A stretch of DNA of 6,260 bases. Source: Vulcanisaeta distributa. GTDB lineage: Archaea > Thermoproteota > Thermoprotei > Thermoproteales > Thermocladiaceae. Within the stretch, counting starts at the first letter, position 1. Each line of letters begins with the position of its first letter. Both the position numbers and the translations under genes were made by a program. The notes under the pieces are model-generated. The model saw only the letters and a program-made list of their open reading frames with translations, ran no database searches and was not told where the DNA came from. Shown in pieces: positions 1 through 5,889 of the stretch. Location of the stretch: NCBI GenBank assembly GCA_002506645.1, contig DAXY01000073.1:10564-16823 (forward strand), in the 5' to 3' direction.

Positions 1-179
1 CTCCTCTCCCTATATACTGGCAATACTATTGAGACCTTCGGTAGGTCCTCGACCCTTGCATTAATTAATGATGGCCTCTCATACGCATGGACCCTCCTTG
101 AGACTAGGTACTGTATTACCCATAGCAATGTACCCACTATGATTAGTACCTCTAGTAATGTAACCGCGTTAATAGTCAT
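1..179 (-). CDS. Family 2 glycosyltransferase, N-terminal fragment
   Basis: This is the first 59 codons of a gene reading leftward and cut by the window edge. Residues about 6-26 form one hydrophobic helix followed by S-R-R, so a membrane anchor with the basic side in the cytoplasm is likely. After a short linker, residues 46-56 read LPKVSIVLPVY, the first beta strand of the nucleotide-sugar-binding domain of GT2 glycosyltransferases (the P-x-V-S-I-V-x-P-x-Y signature). Such enzymes move a sugar from a nucleotide- or dolichyl-phosphate donor onto lipids, glycans or proteins at the membrane; donor and acceptor cannot be told here because the DxD motif lies outside the window. Start choice: an ATG at 194 is in frame, but the TATA box TTTAAAT (204-210) lies 28 bp from the ATG at 179, the leaderless spacing used by its neighbours, so 179 is preferred. 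The family call is fairly firm for so short a fragment; the specificity is unknown. Confidence 0.75.
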   Translation of the reverse strand, partial: MTINAVTLLEVLIIVGTLLWVIQYLVSRRVHAYERPSLINARVEDLPKVSIVLPVYRER

Positions 180-203
180 ATTATGAGTATTCATACCCAA
201 GGC

Positions 204-210
204 ATTTAAA
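204..210 (-). promoter_or_regulatory. TATA box of the glycosyltransferase gene
   Basis: TTTAAAT on the minus strand, inside GCTTTAAATGCC, is centred 28 bp upstream of the ATG at 179. The divergent gene at 321 has the same nine bases GCTTTAAAT at its own TATA box. No Shine-Dalgarno sequence is seen before either candidate start. Confidence 0.6.
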
Positions 211-230
211 GCATTATTTCCACCCACAGG

Positions 231-262
231 CGTTGAGGCTGTAGGCCCCTGCATAGTCAACG
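231..262. repeat. Short inverted repeat between divergent promoters
   Basis: CGTTGA (231-236) and TCAACG (257-262) are perfect reverse complements separated by 20 bases. The centre of the pair lies close to the midpoint between the two divergent TATA boxes (204-210 and 292-299). It could be an operator for a dimeric regulator, but arms of six bases can arise by chance and the arms do not extend further. Confidence 0.3.
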
Positions 263-291
263 GGTATTACAACTATGATTGGAATGAACGC

Positions 292-299
292 TTTAAATA
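292..299 (+). promoter_or_regulatory. TATA box of the 321-1409 gene
   Basis: TTTAAATA is centred 25-26 bp before the GTG at 321. This is the spacing expected if transcription starts at the start codon itself (leaderless mRNA), and it supports GTG as the true start. No Shine-Dalgarno sequence is present. Confidence 0.7.
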
Positions 300-320
300 G
301 TGTCAGGACATTGATATACT

Positions 321-1409
321 GTGGATTTGAGCATTAGGATCATTCAAGAAGGCGATGAGTATCAAGTTATGATTGAGGGTGATGGCGTAACTCGCATACT
401 CAAGGCCAAGTCCATAAGCGAACTCATCAATTCACTGGGTTCCGAAATTAGGGATTTGCTAACGATGAGGGAGAGTGATGATGCGCTTAAGTCGAGCCCA
501 TGCACACTGAGGGGTTGGTACATTAGATTGCCGATAGCGAAACTCCTCGACATACTGGTCTTCCTAGTGAGGAATAGGCAGGGTGATGACACCGAGGGCA
601 TAATGAGGTACTTGGACGAGCATGGACTTAGTAGGTCGAATTATAGGGTCATCGTACCAACACTATCGGCACTTGGCCTCTGGAGGCAGGGTAGATTAAC
701 GAGGGAGGCTGAGGAGGTCGGTAAGGCCGTGATTAATGGCGGTCAGGAACTACCCAACTTACTGTATAGGTTAGCCATTAGGAACTGTGCGTTGAGGGAG
801 GTCATTGATAAGCTGGCTGGGGGTTCATCAATAAGTGATGCCGTAAAGCTCCTGGGCCTTACGAGGAGGGATGAGGTTAATTACACGAGCAACTTATTGG
901 AAATAATAATGAGTAGTGATGAATTTAAGTGCCTCCAATATTCAAAGGCGTTGGATAATTACTTGAGAAATGGTGGCTGTTTCACGGCCCCTGACCTACC
1001 CAGAGGTTGCGTATTGAATCAGGTGGTTGCGGTATTCAATTACTTAATAAATAACAGGGGCTTTCACATCATGAGTCTTTTAAGCGATGTTGACATAACG
1101 ATGAACCTAAGCCTAGTTAGTACGCAAATAGTCAATAATGAATATGCATTAATAATGCAGGGTGGTAAGCCCATAGGCGCATTGATTGGCGATGTAATAA
1201 CCACCAACAGCAATTACGCGCCCAAGGCTAGGGAGGCCGTGGACTCCCTCGAGCCGTTGGTATCGAGGATAATTAGGGCCAGTAACCTATTGTTTGGCGT
1301 GATTGCCGTACCCATAGTAATAATGGATGATTGCCCCAGGATAAAGACCTACGTCATGGTCAGTAATAAGTCCGGCGATTTAATCGCGAGGGTCTTCGAC
1401 ATACCCTGA
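321..1409 (+). CDS. Uncharacterised protein with probable winged-helix segment
   Basis: I do not recognise this 362-residue protein as a named family. It starts with GTG, supported by a TATA box 25-26 bp upstream. Three parts can be seen. Residues 1-48 look like two short strands and a helix. Residues about 72-138 look like a winged helix-turn-helix: a helix (AKLLDILVFLVRN), a turn, a second and third helix, then a wing ending in GLWRQGRLTREAEEVGKAV, the usual 'short strand, turn, T-x-x-G' end of archaeal winged-helix domains. Residues 140-245 are mostly helical, and 250-362 form an alpha/beta domain with strands at ALIMQGG, PIGALIGDVI, VIAVPIVIMDD and TYVMVSN. There is no signal peptide or clear membrane helix. 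Six cysteines (61, 156, 204, 220, 230, 338) are not arranged as a metal site. The winged helix suggests DNA or RNA binding, possibly regulation of the divergent glycosyltransferase gene; that is inference. It is tail-to-tail with the acetyltransferase gene, with one base between the stop codons. Confidence 0.85.
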   Translation: MDLSIRIIQEGDEYQVMIEGDGVTRILKAKSISELINSLGSEIRDLLTMRESDDALKSSPCTLRGWYIRLPIAKLLDILVFLVRNRQGDDTEGIMRYLDEHGLSRSNYRVIVPTLSALGLWRQGRLTREAEEVGKAVINGGQELPNLLYRLAIRNCALREVIDKLAGGSSISDAVKLLGLTRRDEVNYTSNLLEIIMSSDEFKCLQYSKALDNYLRNGGCFTAPDLPRGCVLNQVVAVFNYLINNRGFHIMSLLSDVDITMNLSLVSTQIVNNEYALIMQGGKPIGALIGDVITTNSNYAPKAREAVDSLEPLVSRIIRASNLLFGVIAVPIVIMDDCPRIKTYVMVSNKSGDLIARVFDIP

Positions 1410-1410
1410 C

Positions 1411-1878
1411 CTAGGCCTCCTTAGCGTAGATGCTGACCAACAACCTAAAGCCCATCTTATTGTAGAAGTTAGTGGCTATCTGGTTCTGTGTTGGGAATTC
1501 AGCCGTTATTAATTGGGCACCCCTCTCCCTGAGCATGGTTATTGCCCTCTCGAGCATTGCCCTACCCAACCCCTTACGCCTATACTCAGGCATCACGTAG
1601 AAGTCGACAATGGCACCCTCAACACTCGGTGAGTAGAAGAGCCTCTCCCTAATGTCTGCCTTGAGGACGCCAACTATCTTCCCCATATCCTCAGCAACAA
1701 GCACTAGGTGGTTCTTGCTATCACGCAATGCATTCAGCAGGTACTCCCTGGCGCGCTCGGCACAATCATTCCTGACGCTAAATAATGGGTCAAACTCGTT
1801 ATTGAGCCTTTTCAACCTAACCACTAGGTCTATCAATGCATCCACGTCCTCCTCCCGGGCCTCCCTAATCGTGACCAT
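1411..1878 (-). CDS. GNAT-family N-acetyltransferase
   Basis: A single-domain GNAT protein of 155 residues from the ATG at 1878, the usual length for the fold. These enzymes transfer an acetyl group from acetyl-CoA to an amine of a protein or small molecule in the cytoplasm. The N-terminus [19 protein letters not shown] is the typical first strand and helix. Motif A follows: the strand [12 protein letters not shown], then the acetyl-CoA pyrophosphate-binding loop R100-R-K-G103-L-G105 (R-x-x-G-x-G). The end, with NFYNKMGFR near residues 137-145, is the standard motif B region. The substrate cannot be told; it resembles general GNAT members and has no feature that singles out the ribosomal-protein acetyltransferase RimI. 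A GTG at 1902 would add eight residues, but the family's usual beginning and the TATA-like sequence 28 bp upstream favour the ATG at 1878. It is divergent from rrp41 and convergent with the 321-1409 gene. Confidence 0.88.
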   Translation of the reverse strand: MVTIREAREEDVDALIDLVVRLKRLNNEFDPLFSVRNDCAERAREYLLNALRDSKNHLVLVAEDMGKIVGVLKADIRERLFYSPSVEGAIVDFYVMPEYRRKGLGRAMLERAITMLRERGAQLITAEFPTQNQIATNFYNKMGFRLLVSIYAKEA

Positions 1879-1902
1879 ACCAAGGTAATTAAAAGACCTC
1901 AC

Positions 1903-1910
1903 TTAAAAAT
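1903..1910. promoter_or_regulatory. Shared TATA-like element, acetyltransferase and rrp41
   Basis: TTAAAAAT (plus strand; ATTTTTAA on minus) is centred about 28 bp from the acetyltransferase ATG at 1878 and about 24 bp from a candidate rrp41 ATG at 1930. It could serve either direction. On the minus strand TATAAAAG at 1919-1912 is an alternative, more canonical box that would give the acetyltransferase a leader of about a dozen bases. Confidence 0.45.
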
Positions 1911-1912
1911 AC

Positions 1913-1919
1913 TTTTATA
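1913..1919 (+). promoter_or_regulatory. Probable TATA box of rrp41
   Basis: TTTTATA is centred 26 bp before the ATG at 1942, the same geometry as rrp42 and the nuclease gene downstream. It favours 1942 over the TTG at 1927 and the ATG at 1930 as the rrp41 start, because those two would lie only 11-14 bp from this box. Confidence 0.5.
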
Positions 1920-1941
1920 CCAAGAGTTGATGATTGATTTA

Positions 1942-2682
1942 ATGGGTAAGCAATCCCCAGTGCCATTGTTGGTTAATGGTAGGAGGAGCGATGGTAGGCT
2001 ACCAAGTGAACATAGGCCGGTTAGGATGGAGGTTGGCGTGATAAGCAATGCCGAGGGCAGCGCCTTAGTTGCCTATGGCAACACGGTAATATTAGCCGCG
2101 GTTTACGGCCCAAGGGAGGTTCCGCAGAAGCACCTTGAGCTGCCCGACAAGGCCATACTCAGGGTTAGGTATCACATGGCCCCATTCAGCACATCCGAGG
2201 GTAGGAAGAGCCCCACGCCGTCCAGGAGGGAGATAGAGATCTCTAAGGTCATTAGGACGGCGCTCGAGCCCGTGGTAATACTCGAGAGGTTCCCGAGAAC
2301 AACGATAGACGTGTACATCGAAGTACTCCAGGCCGACGGCAGCACGAGGGTTACAGGCATAACCGCAGCATCGCTGGCGTTGGCCGATGCCGGAATACCA
2401 ATGAGGGACTTATTGGTCGGGGTCTCCATAGGCAAGGTTTCGGGGACGATAGTCGTAGACCTCAACCAACTTGAGGATAACTACGGTGAGGGCGATATGC
2501 CGCTAGCCATAATGTATGGCCGCGGGTTAATAACGCTCATGCAAGCCGATGGTGAGTGGACGCCGGCCGAGGTTGACCAGGCAATAGACCTCGCCTTTAA
2601 GGCGGCCGAGCAGATATATAGGTTGGAGAAGGAGACCCTTAAGGGTAGGTATGTCGAGCCGTCAATGACCATGATTATTTAA
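1942..2682 (+). CDS. rrp41: Exosome complex exonuclease Rrp41, catalytic subunit
   Basis: Rrp41 is the active RNase PH-type subunit of the archaeal exosome. With Rrp42 it forms a ring of three heterodimers that degrades RNA from the 3' end using phosphate, and adds A-rich tails in the reverse reaction. The protein has 246 residues from the ATG at 1942, a normal length, and resembles Sulfolobus Rrp41 throughout. Seen in order: the R-x-D-G-R segment near the N-terminus, [17 protein letters not shown], the RNA/phosphate-binding pair in SRREIE (R95-R96), the [21 protein letters not shown] phosphate-site region, and the catalytic acids D179 (in LED) and D185 (in GEGDMP), equivalent to D182 and D188 of the Sulfolobus protein. 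Start: TTG 1927 and ATG 1930 are in frame upstream, but the TATA box spacing and the [10 protein letters not shown] beginning, close in form to other Thermoproteales sequences, favour 1942. rrp42 follows after 58 bp; rrp4 is not adjacent. Confidence 0.96.
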   Translation: MGKQSPVPLLVNGRRSDGRLPSEHRPVRMEVGVISNAEGSALVAYGNTVILAAVYGPREVPQKHLELPDKAILRVRYHMAPFSTSEGRKSPTPSRREIEISKVIRTALEPVVILERFPRTTIDVYIEVLQADGSTRVTGITAASLALADAGIPMRDLLVGVSIGKVSGTIVVDLNQLEDNYGEGDMPLAIMYGRGLITLMQADGEWTPAEVDQAIDLAFKAAEQIYRLEKETLKGRYVEPSMTMII

Positions 2683-2711
2683 ACCCTAATCCTGAAACAT
2701 AAATGAATAAG

Positions 2712-2718
2712 ATTAAAA
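2712..2718 (+). promoter_or_regulatory. TATA box of rrp42
   Basis: ATTAAAA is centred exactly 26 bp before the rrp42 ATG at 2741, inside the 58-bp gap after rrp41. It suggests that rrp42 can be transcribed on its own as a leaderless mRNA as well as, or instead of, by readthrough from rrp41. Confidence 0.6.
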
Positions 2719-2740
2719 GGGCCTAAGTGATGGCTCCCCA

Positions 2741-3592
2741 ATGCTGAGTGTAACTCAGGAGAGGGGTGTTATTCCAAAGCTTAAGCAGGATGTGATGAGG
2801 AAGATGATTGAGCAGGGCGTTAGGATTGATAATAGGGGATTGAACGATTATAGAACCCTGGACATTAGGGTTAATGTCGTGAGGACGGCCGACGGGAGTT
2901 CCCTGGTGTCCCTAGGCAACACGAAGGTTATGGCCGGCGTTAAGGTTGAGGTTGGGAAGCCATTTGAGGACACGCCAGATGAGGGGGCGTTGATAGTGAA
3001 CCTCGAAATAGCGCCCACGGCATCCCCGGACGTGGAGCCTGGACCACCTGATGAGAATGCCATCGAGATAGCCAGGGTCGTGGATAGGGCAATAAGGCAC
3101 AGCGGCTTTCTGGACTTTAAATCACTGTCGATAGTCACAGGCAAGCATGCATGGTTCCTCTGGGTCGATATATACGTGCTTAATCACGACGGTAACTTAG
3201 TCGATGCATCAACCATAGCTGCAGTGACGGCGCTGATGAACACGGCACTGCCTAAGGTGGAGCTCGACCCAGCCGGTAATATACTTAGGATTGATAGGAG
3301 CGTCAGGTCACCACTTAAGCTAAATACTGATAAGTTACCGCTGACGATAACCCACGTTAAGATAGGCAACTTCTTACTCGTCGATCCAACCCGCGAGGAG
3401 GAGGACCTATCAGACGGCGTCTACATAATGGGCATTGCGGGCGGTAATGTCGTGGCTATTCAGAAGGTCACGGGCGCCTTCACTAGGGATGAAATAAGAA
3501 ACATCATTAGTAACTCCATCAACCAGTACATGAAGCTCAGGGGCGCCGTCATGAACGCAATGGCGAACCCACAAACGGGGCTCAAGCTATGA
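2741..3592 (+). CDS. rrp42: Exosome complex component Rrp42, non-catalytic ring subunit
   Basis: Rrp42 is the inactive RNase PH-like partner of Rrp41 in the hexameric exosome ring; it helps shape the RNA-binding pore and the active site at the subunit interface. The protein has 283 residues, close to the Sulfolobus protein (about 275). Diagnostic stretches are RIDNRGLNDYRTLDIRV near the N-terminus, ADGSSLVSLGNTKVMAGVK, KPFEDTPDEGALIVN, the Rrp42 signature EPGPPDENAIEIARVVDR (residues 99-116), and VWxDIYVL-like FLWVDIYVLNHDGNLVDAS (139-157). The SRREIE and GEGDMP catalytic motifs of Rrp41 are absent, as expected for this subunit. The first 10-15 residues are not conserved. The ATG at 2741 is the right start: a TATA box lies 26 bp upstream, and the ATG at 2730 is out of frame and soon closed. 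A short stem-loop follows the stop codon. Confidence 0.96.
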   Translation: MLSVTQERGVIPKLKQDVMRKMIEQGVRIDNRGLNDYRTLDIRVNVVRTADGSSLVSLGNTKVMAGVKVEVGKPFEDTPDEGALIVNLEIAPTASPDVEPGPPDENAIEIARVVDRAIRHSGFLDFKSLSIVTGKHAWFLWVDIYVLNHDGNLVDASTIAAVTALMNTALPKVELDPAGNILRIDRSVRSPLKLNTDKLPLTITHVKIGNFLLVDPTREEEDLSDGVYIMGIAGGNVVAIQKVTGAFTRDEIRNIISNSINQYMKLRGAVMNAMANPQTGLKL

Positions 3593-3595
3593 CGT

Positions 3596-3629
3596 CAGCT
3601 CTCAGTGGTCTCGTCACTGCTCAGGGCTG
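3596..3629 (+). other. Stem-loop just after the rrp42 stop codon
   Basis: Four bases after the TGA, CAGCTCT (3596-3602) and CAGTG (3603-3607) pair with AGGGCTG (3623-3629, one G-U pair) and CACTG (3615-3619). This gives a 12-bp interrupted stem with a three-base bulge (CTC, 3620-3622) and a seven-base loop. There is no run of T after it, so it is not a bacterial-type terminator and not a typical T-rich archaeal one. In RNA it would form the 3' end region of the rrp42 message or the leader of a readthrough transcript. It may equally be chance. Confidence 0.4.
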
Positions 3630-3666
3630 CAAACCATCATCACCATTGGGTAATTAAGTATCAAAA

Positions 3667-3675
3667 TTAATTAAA
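3667..3675 (+). promoter_or_regulatory. TATA box of the nuclease gene
   Basis: TTAATTAAA is centred 26 bp before the GTG at 3697. The TTG at 3688, three codons earlier in the same frame, would be only 17 bp away, so this box decides the start in favour of GTG 3697. Confidence 0.55.
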
Positions 3676-3696
3676 GGGCTTGCGCAATTGCTATCA

Positions 3697-4353
3697 GTGG
3701 CTAATGTAGGTATTAGGTTTGAGGATTACGTGGCTGAGCTACTGAGTAGGCTTGGGTTTAGGGTTCTTGGTAGGAGGGTTAAGGTCACGGTTAATGGCGT
3801 CGAGGTTGGCGAGGTAGATATAGTGGCTGAGGATGGGTCAGGAAATAAGTACGCCGTCGAGGTTAAGTCGGGTAGGGTTGACGTGAGCGCCATAAGGCAG
3901 GCCTACGTTAATGCCAAGGTGCTGAATGCAAAGCCCCTAATTGTGGCCAGGGGCTTCAGCAATGACTCGAGTAAGGCGTTGGCCGATGAGTTGGGGGTCT
4001 CGGTGATAAACCTTGAGGATGCCGTTGTCCTGACCGTTGATGAGTTGAGGACCGTGATTGAGAACGTAATTTATGAGGCAATTGGCGATTTAATAAATAC
4101 CGTGTTTACCCTAGCCGCGAAATCATGCAATGGTAAGGTTAGGGATATCATGAGCGCGGTATTAAGTTGCAACGATTGGTCCTGCGTATGTGAGAAGTTG
4201 GGCGTTGGCGCGGATAATTGCGGCCCACTAATAAGCGATGTCAGGAGGGAGTTGGGGCTTGGGAATGTATCACTGAGTAAGTTGAGGACCGCGATTCGAC
4301 TATACAACCTAATATCCCTACTAATCAATTCTTGCAATAGAGGAAATACTTAA
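3697..4353 (+). CDS. PD-(D/E)XK nuclease, RecB/Hjc-like, with cysteine-containing C-terminal domain
   Basis: A two-part protein of 218 residues from the GTG at 3697 (a TTG at 3688 would add three). Residues 1-105 are a restriction-endonuclease-like domain: an N-terminal helix with FEDYVAELLSRLGFRVL (E9), then GEVD (E39, D41), a strand with the VEVK metal-binding motif (E55, K57), and IRQAYVNAK with Q68, the order E...D...ExK...Q of RecB-like and Holliday-resolvase-like nucleases. All key residues are present, so it should be an active metal-dependent DNA (or structured nucleic acid) nuclease; the substrate is unknown. Residues about 115-218 are mostly helical and not recognised. They hold six cysteines (144, 158, 163, 165, 175, 213), four of them within 18 residues as C-x4-C-x-C-x9-C. 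These could bind a metal or form disulfides, which are common in cytoplasmic proteins of Thermoproteales. It lies 104 bp after rrp42 and 25 bp before the carboxypeptidase gene. A link to the exosome is possible but unproven. Confidence 0.85.
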   Translation: MANVGIRFEDYVAELLSRLGFRVLGRRVKVTVNGVEVGEVDIVAEDGSGNKYAVEVKSGRVDVSAIRQAYVNAKVLNAKPLIVARGFSNDSSKALADELGVSVINLEDAVVLTVDELRTVIENVIYEAIGDLINTVFTLAAKSCNGKVRDIMSAVLSCNDWSCVCEKLGVGADNCGPLISDVRRELGLGNVSLSKLRTAIRLYNLISLLINSCNRGNT

Positions 4354-4357
4354 GTAA
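4350..4357 (+). promoter_or_regulatory. TATA box of the carboxypeptidase gene
   Basis: TTAAGTAA is centred 25-26 bp before the ATG at 4379 and overlaps the TAA stop codon (4351-4353) of the nuclease gene. The short intergenic gap of 25 bp therefore still accommodates an independent leaderless promoter. Confidence 0.5.
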
Positions 4358-4378
4358 ATTGTTACGGTAAGCAAGTCA

Positions 4379-5845
4379 ATGAGGATTGACGACCTACTCA
4401 GGGAGTACAAATTCGTGTGGGCCCTCGACCATGCCAATTCACTGCTTAGTTGGGACTTGGAGGTTAACATGCCCGTGGAGGCCGCGTCCACTAGGGGCGA
4501 GGCATTGGCCCAACTAGCCCTCATACGTAGGGAATACCTACTAAGGCTTAAGGACTTGGTGAGTAGGTATGAGGATGCTAAGGACTTGACGGACCTCGAG
4601 AAGGGCGTTATCAGGGTTTTGAAGAGGGAGCTTAAGTACTACACGTCAATACCGCCTGAGGTCATTGAGGAGCTCAATAGGACCACCACCAAGGCTGCCG
4701 TGGTGTGGAGGGAGGCTAGGAAGGAGTCGAACTTCGGGAAGTTCAAGCCGTACTTATCAAAGATAGTTGAGTTGGAGAGGGTTGTTGCGGATAAGCTCGG
4801 TTATGAGGGGCACCCATACAATGCACTGCTGGACCTATATGAAGAGGGATTCACTGTTAATGACGCCGATAGCATATTCAACTCGCTACTCCCCAGCCTT
4901 AAGTCAATACTTGAGAAAATACTTAGTGAGGGTAAGTACCCAAGTAGGCACCCGCTTGAGGATGTGCCTTACGACGTTAATGATATGAGGATGATCAACG
5001 AGGAGTTACTAAAATTACTCGAAATGCCTGTGGGCACTAGGTTTAGGATGGACGTATCCGCACACCCATTCACAATAGGAATGTCCATAAACGACGTTAG
5101 GATAACCACTAGGTACGAGGGCAAGGACTTCCGGTCAACCATGTTCTCCGTAATACACGAGAGCGGCCACGCAATGTATGAATTAATGATTGACCCATCG
5201 CTGGAGATGACGCCGGTGGGTCGTGGAGTGTCCATGGGGGTTCACGAGAGTCAGTCGAGGTTTTGGGAGAACGTTATTGGTAGGAGTAGGGAATTCGTGC
5301 ACTTGGTATATCCATTACTCAGGGAGAGATTGCCATTCCTTAAGGATTATAGCGAGGATGATGTGTATAAGTATTTCAATATTGTCAGGCCGAGCCTCAT
5401 TAGGGTGGATGCCGATGAGGTCACGTACAACTTCCACATAGCCCTTCGTTATGAGATTGAGAAGGGTTTAATAGCTGGTAAGCTCGATGTTTCTGACCTA
5501 CCCTCACTATGGAATGACTTTATGGATAAGTACCTGGGTGTTAGGCCGAGGAATGATGCCGAGGGCGTTCTCCAGGACATACATTGGTCCCAGGGATCCT
5601 TCGGATACTTCCCAACATACACCTTGGGTAATGTCATTGCTGGGATGATTTATGCAAAGTTGCCCGGGCTTAAGGATAAGGTCGCTGGTAGGAGGTTTAG
5701 CGAGATTAAGGAGTTCCTTAGGGAGAGGATTTGTAAGTACGGCGCCATTTACCCACCTAAGGAATTGCTAATGAGGTCCTTCAACGATACCTACAACCCA
5801 ACATACCTACTGAATTACTTACGTGAGAAGTACCTGGGCCAGTGA
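4379..5845 (+). CDS. M32 family metallocarboxypeptidase (carboxypeptidase Taq type)
   Basis: The enzyme removes single amino acids from the C-terminus of peptides, with broad specificity but usually not proline, in the cytoplasm; it probably completes peptide breakdown after the proteasome. At 488 residues it is full length for family M32 (about 500). The zinc- or cobalt-binding motif is H260-E261-S-G-H264, with the third metal ligand E290 in GVHESQSRFWEN, 30 residues after H260 as in the Pyrococcus furiosus enzyme. Other M32 signatures are SWDLEVNMP near residue 24, SAHPF (227-231), DEVTYNFHI (346-354) and the C-terminal DIHWSQGSFGYFPTYTLGN (400-418). There is no signal peptide or membrane segment. 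The ATG at 4379 is supported by a TATA box 25-26 bp upstream and by the family's usual N-terminus. No residue appears to be missing. Confidence 0.96.
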   Translation: MRIDDLLREYKFVWALDHANSLLSWDLEVNMPVEAASTRGEALAQLALIRREYLLRLKDLVSRYEDAKDLTDLEKGVIRVLKRELKYYTSIPPEVIEELNRTTTKAAVVWREARKESNFGKFKPYLSKIVELERVVADKLGYEGHPYNALLDLYEEGFTVNDADSIFNSLLPSLKSILEKILSEGKYPSRHPLEDVPYDVNDMRMINEELLKLLEMPVGTRFRMDVSAHPFTIGMSINDVRITTRYEGKDFRSTMFSVIHESGHAMYELMIDPSLEMTPVGRGVSMGVHESQSRFWENVIGRSREFVHLVYPLLRERLPFLKDYSEDDVYKYFNIVRPSLIRVDADEVTYNFHIALRYEIEKGLIAGKLDVSDLPSLWNDFMDKYLGVRPRNDAEGVLQDIHWSQGSFGYFPTYTLGNVIAGMIYAKLPGLKDKVAGRRFSEIKEFLRERICKYGAIYPPKELLMRSFNDTYNPTYLLNYLREKYLGQ

Positions 5846-5859
5846 CCTGTTGAAAAGGC

Positions 5860-5865
5860 TTAAAA
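5860..5865 (+). promoter_or_regulatory. TATA box of mtnA
   Basis: TTAAAA within GCTTAAAAG is centred about 27 bp before the ATG at 5890, in the 44-bp gap after the carboxypeptidase gene. No Shine-Dalgarno sequence precedes the ATG, so the message is probably leaderless. Confidence 0.6.
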
Positions 5866-5889
5866 GTCGTTAACTATTATCAATTAGGT

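Noticed and set aside
1..186. Open plus-strand frame ending in TGA at 186, as if the 3' end of a gene
   Set aside because: It lies opposite the glycosyltransferase N-terminus, whose membrane helix and VSIVLPVY motif are clear; the plus-strand translation is Ser/Thr-rich and shows no family resemblance.
476..515. C/D box small RNA: TGATGA at 476-481 with CTGA downstream
   Set aside because: Spacing between boxes does not fit a full C-D'-C'-D arrangement and there is no terminal stem; it lies within a coding region where such words arise by chance.
1410..1415. CCTAGG palindrome at the convergent stop codons as a regulatory or terminator site
   Set aside because: Six-base palindromes are common, and this one consists mostly of the acetyltransferase stop codon region; no T-run accompanies it.
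1652..1888. Plus-strand frame of 78 residues inside the acetyltransferase gene
   Set aside because: It is the antisense shadow of a recognisable GNAT domain and has no promoter or family features of its own.
1927..1941. TTG 1927 or ATG 1930 as the rrp41 start
   Set aside because: In frame but too close to the best TATA box, and the extra MMIDL residues are not in the usual beginning of the protein. ATG 1930 remains possible if the 1903-1910 element is the true box.
4071..4524. Minus-strand frames opposite the nuclease and carboxypeptidase genes
   Set aside because: Both overlap well-supported plus-strand genes, one spans their junction, and neither translation resembles a protein family.
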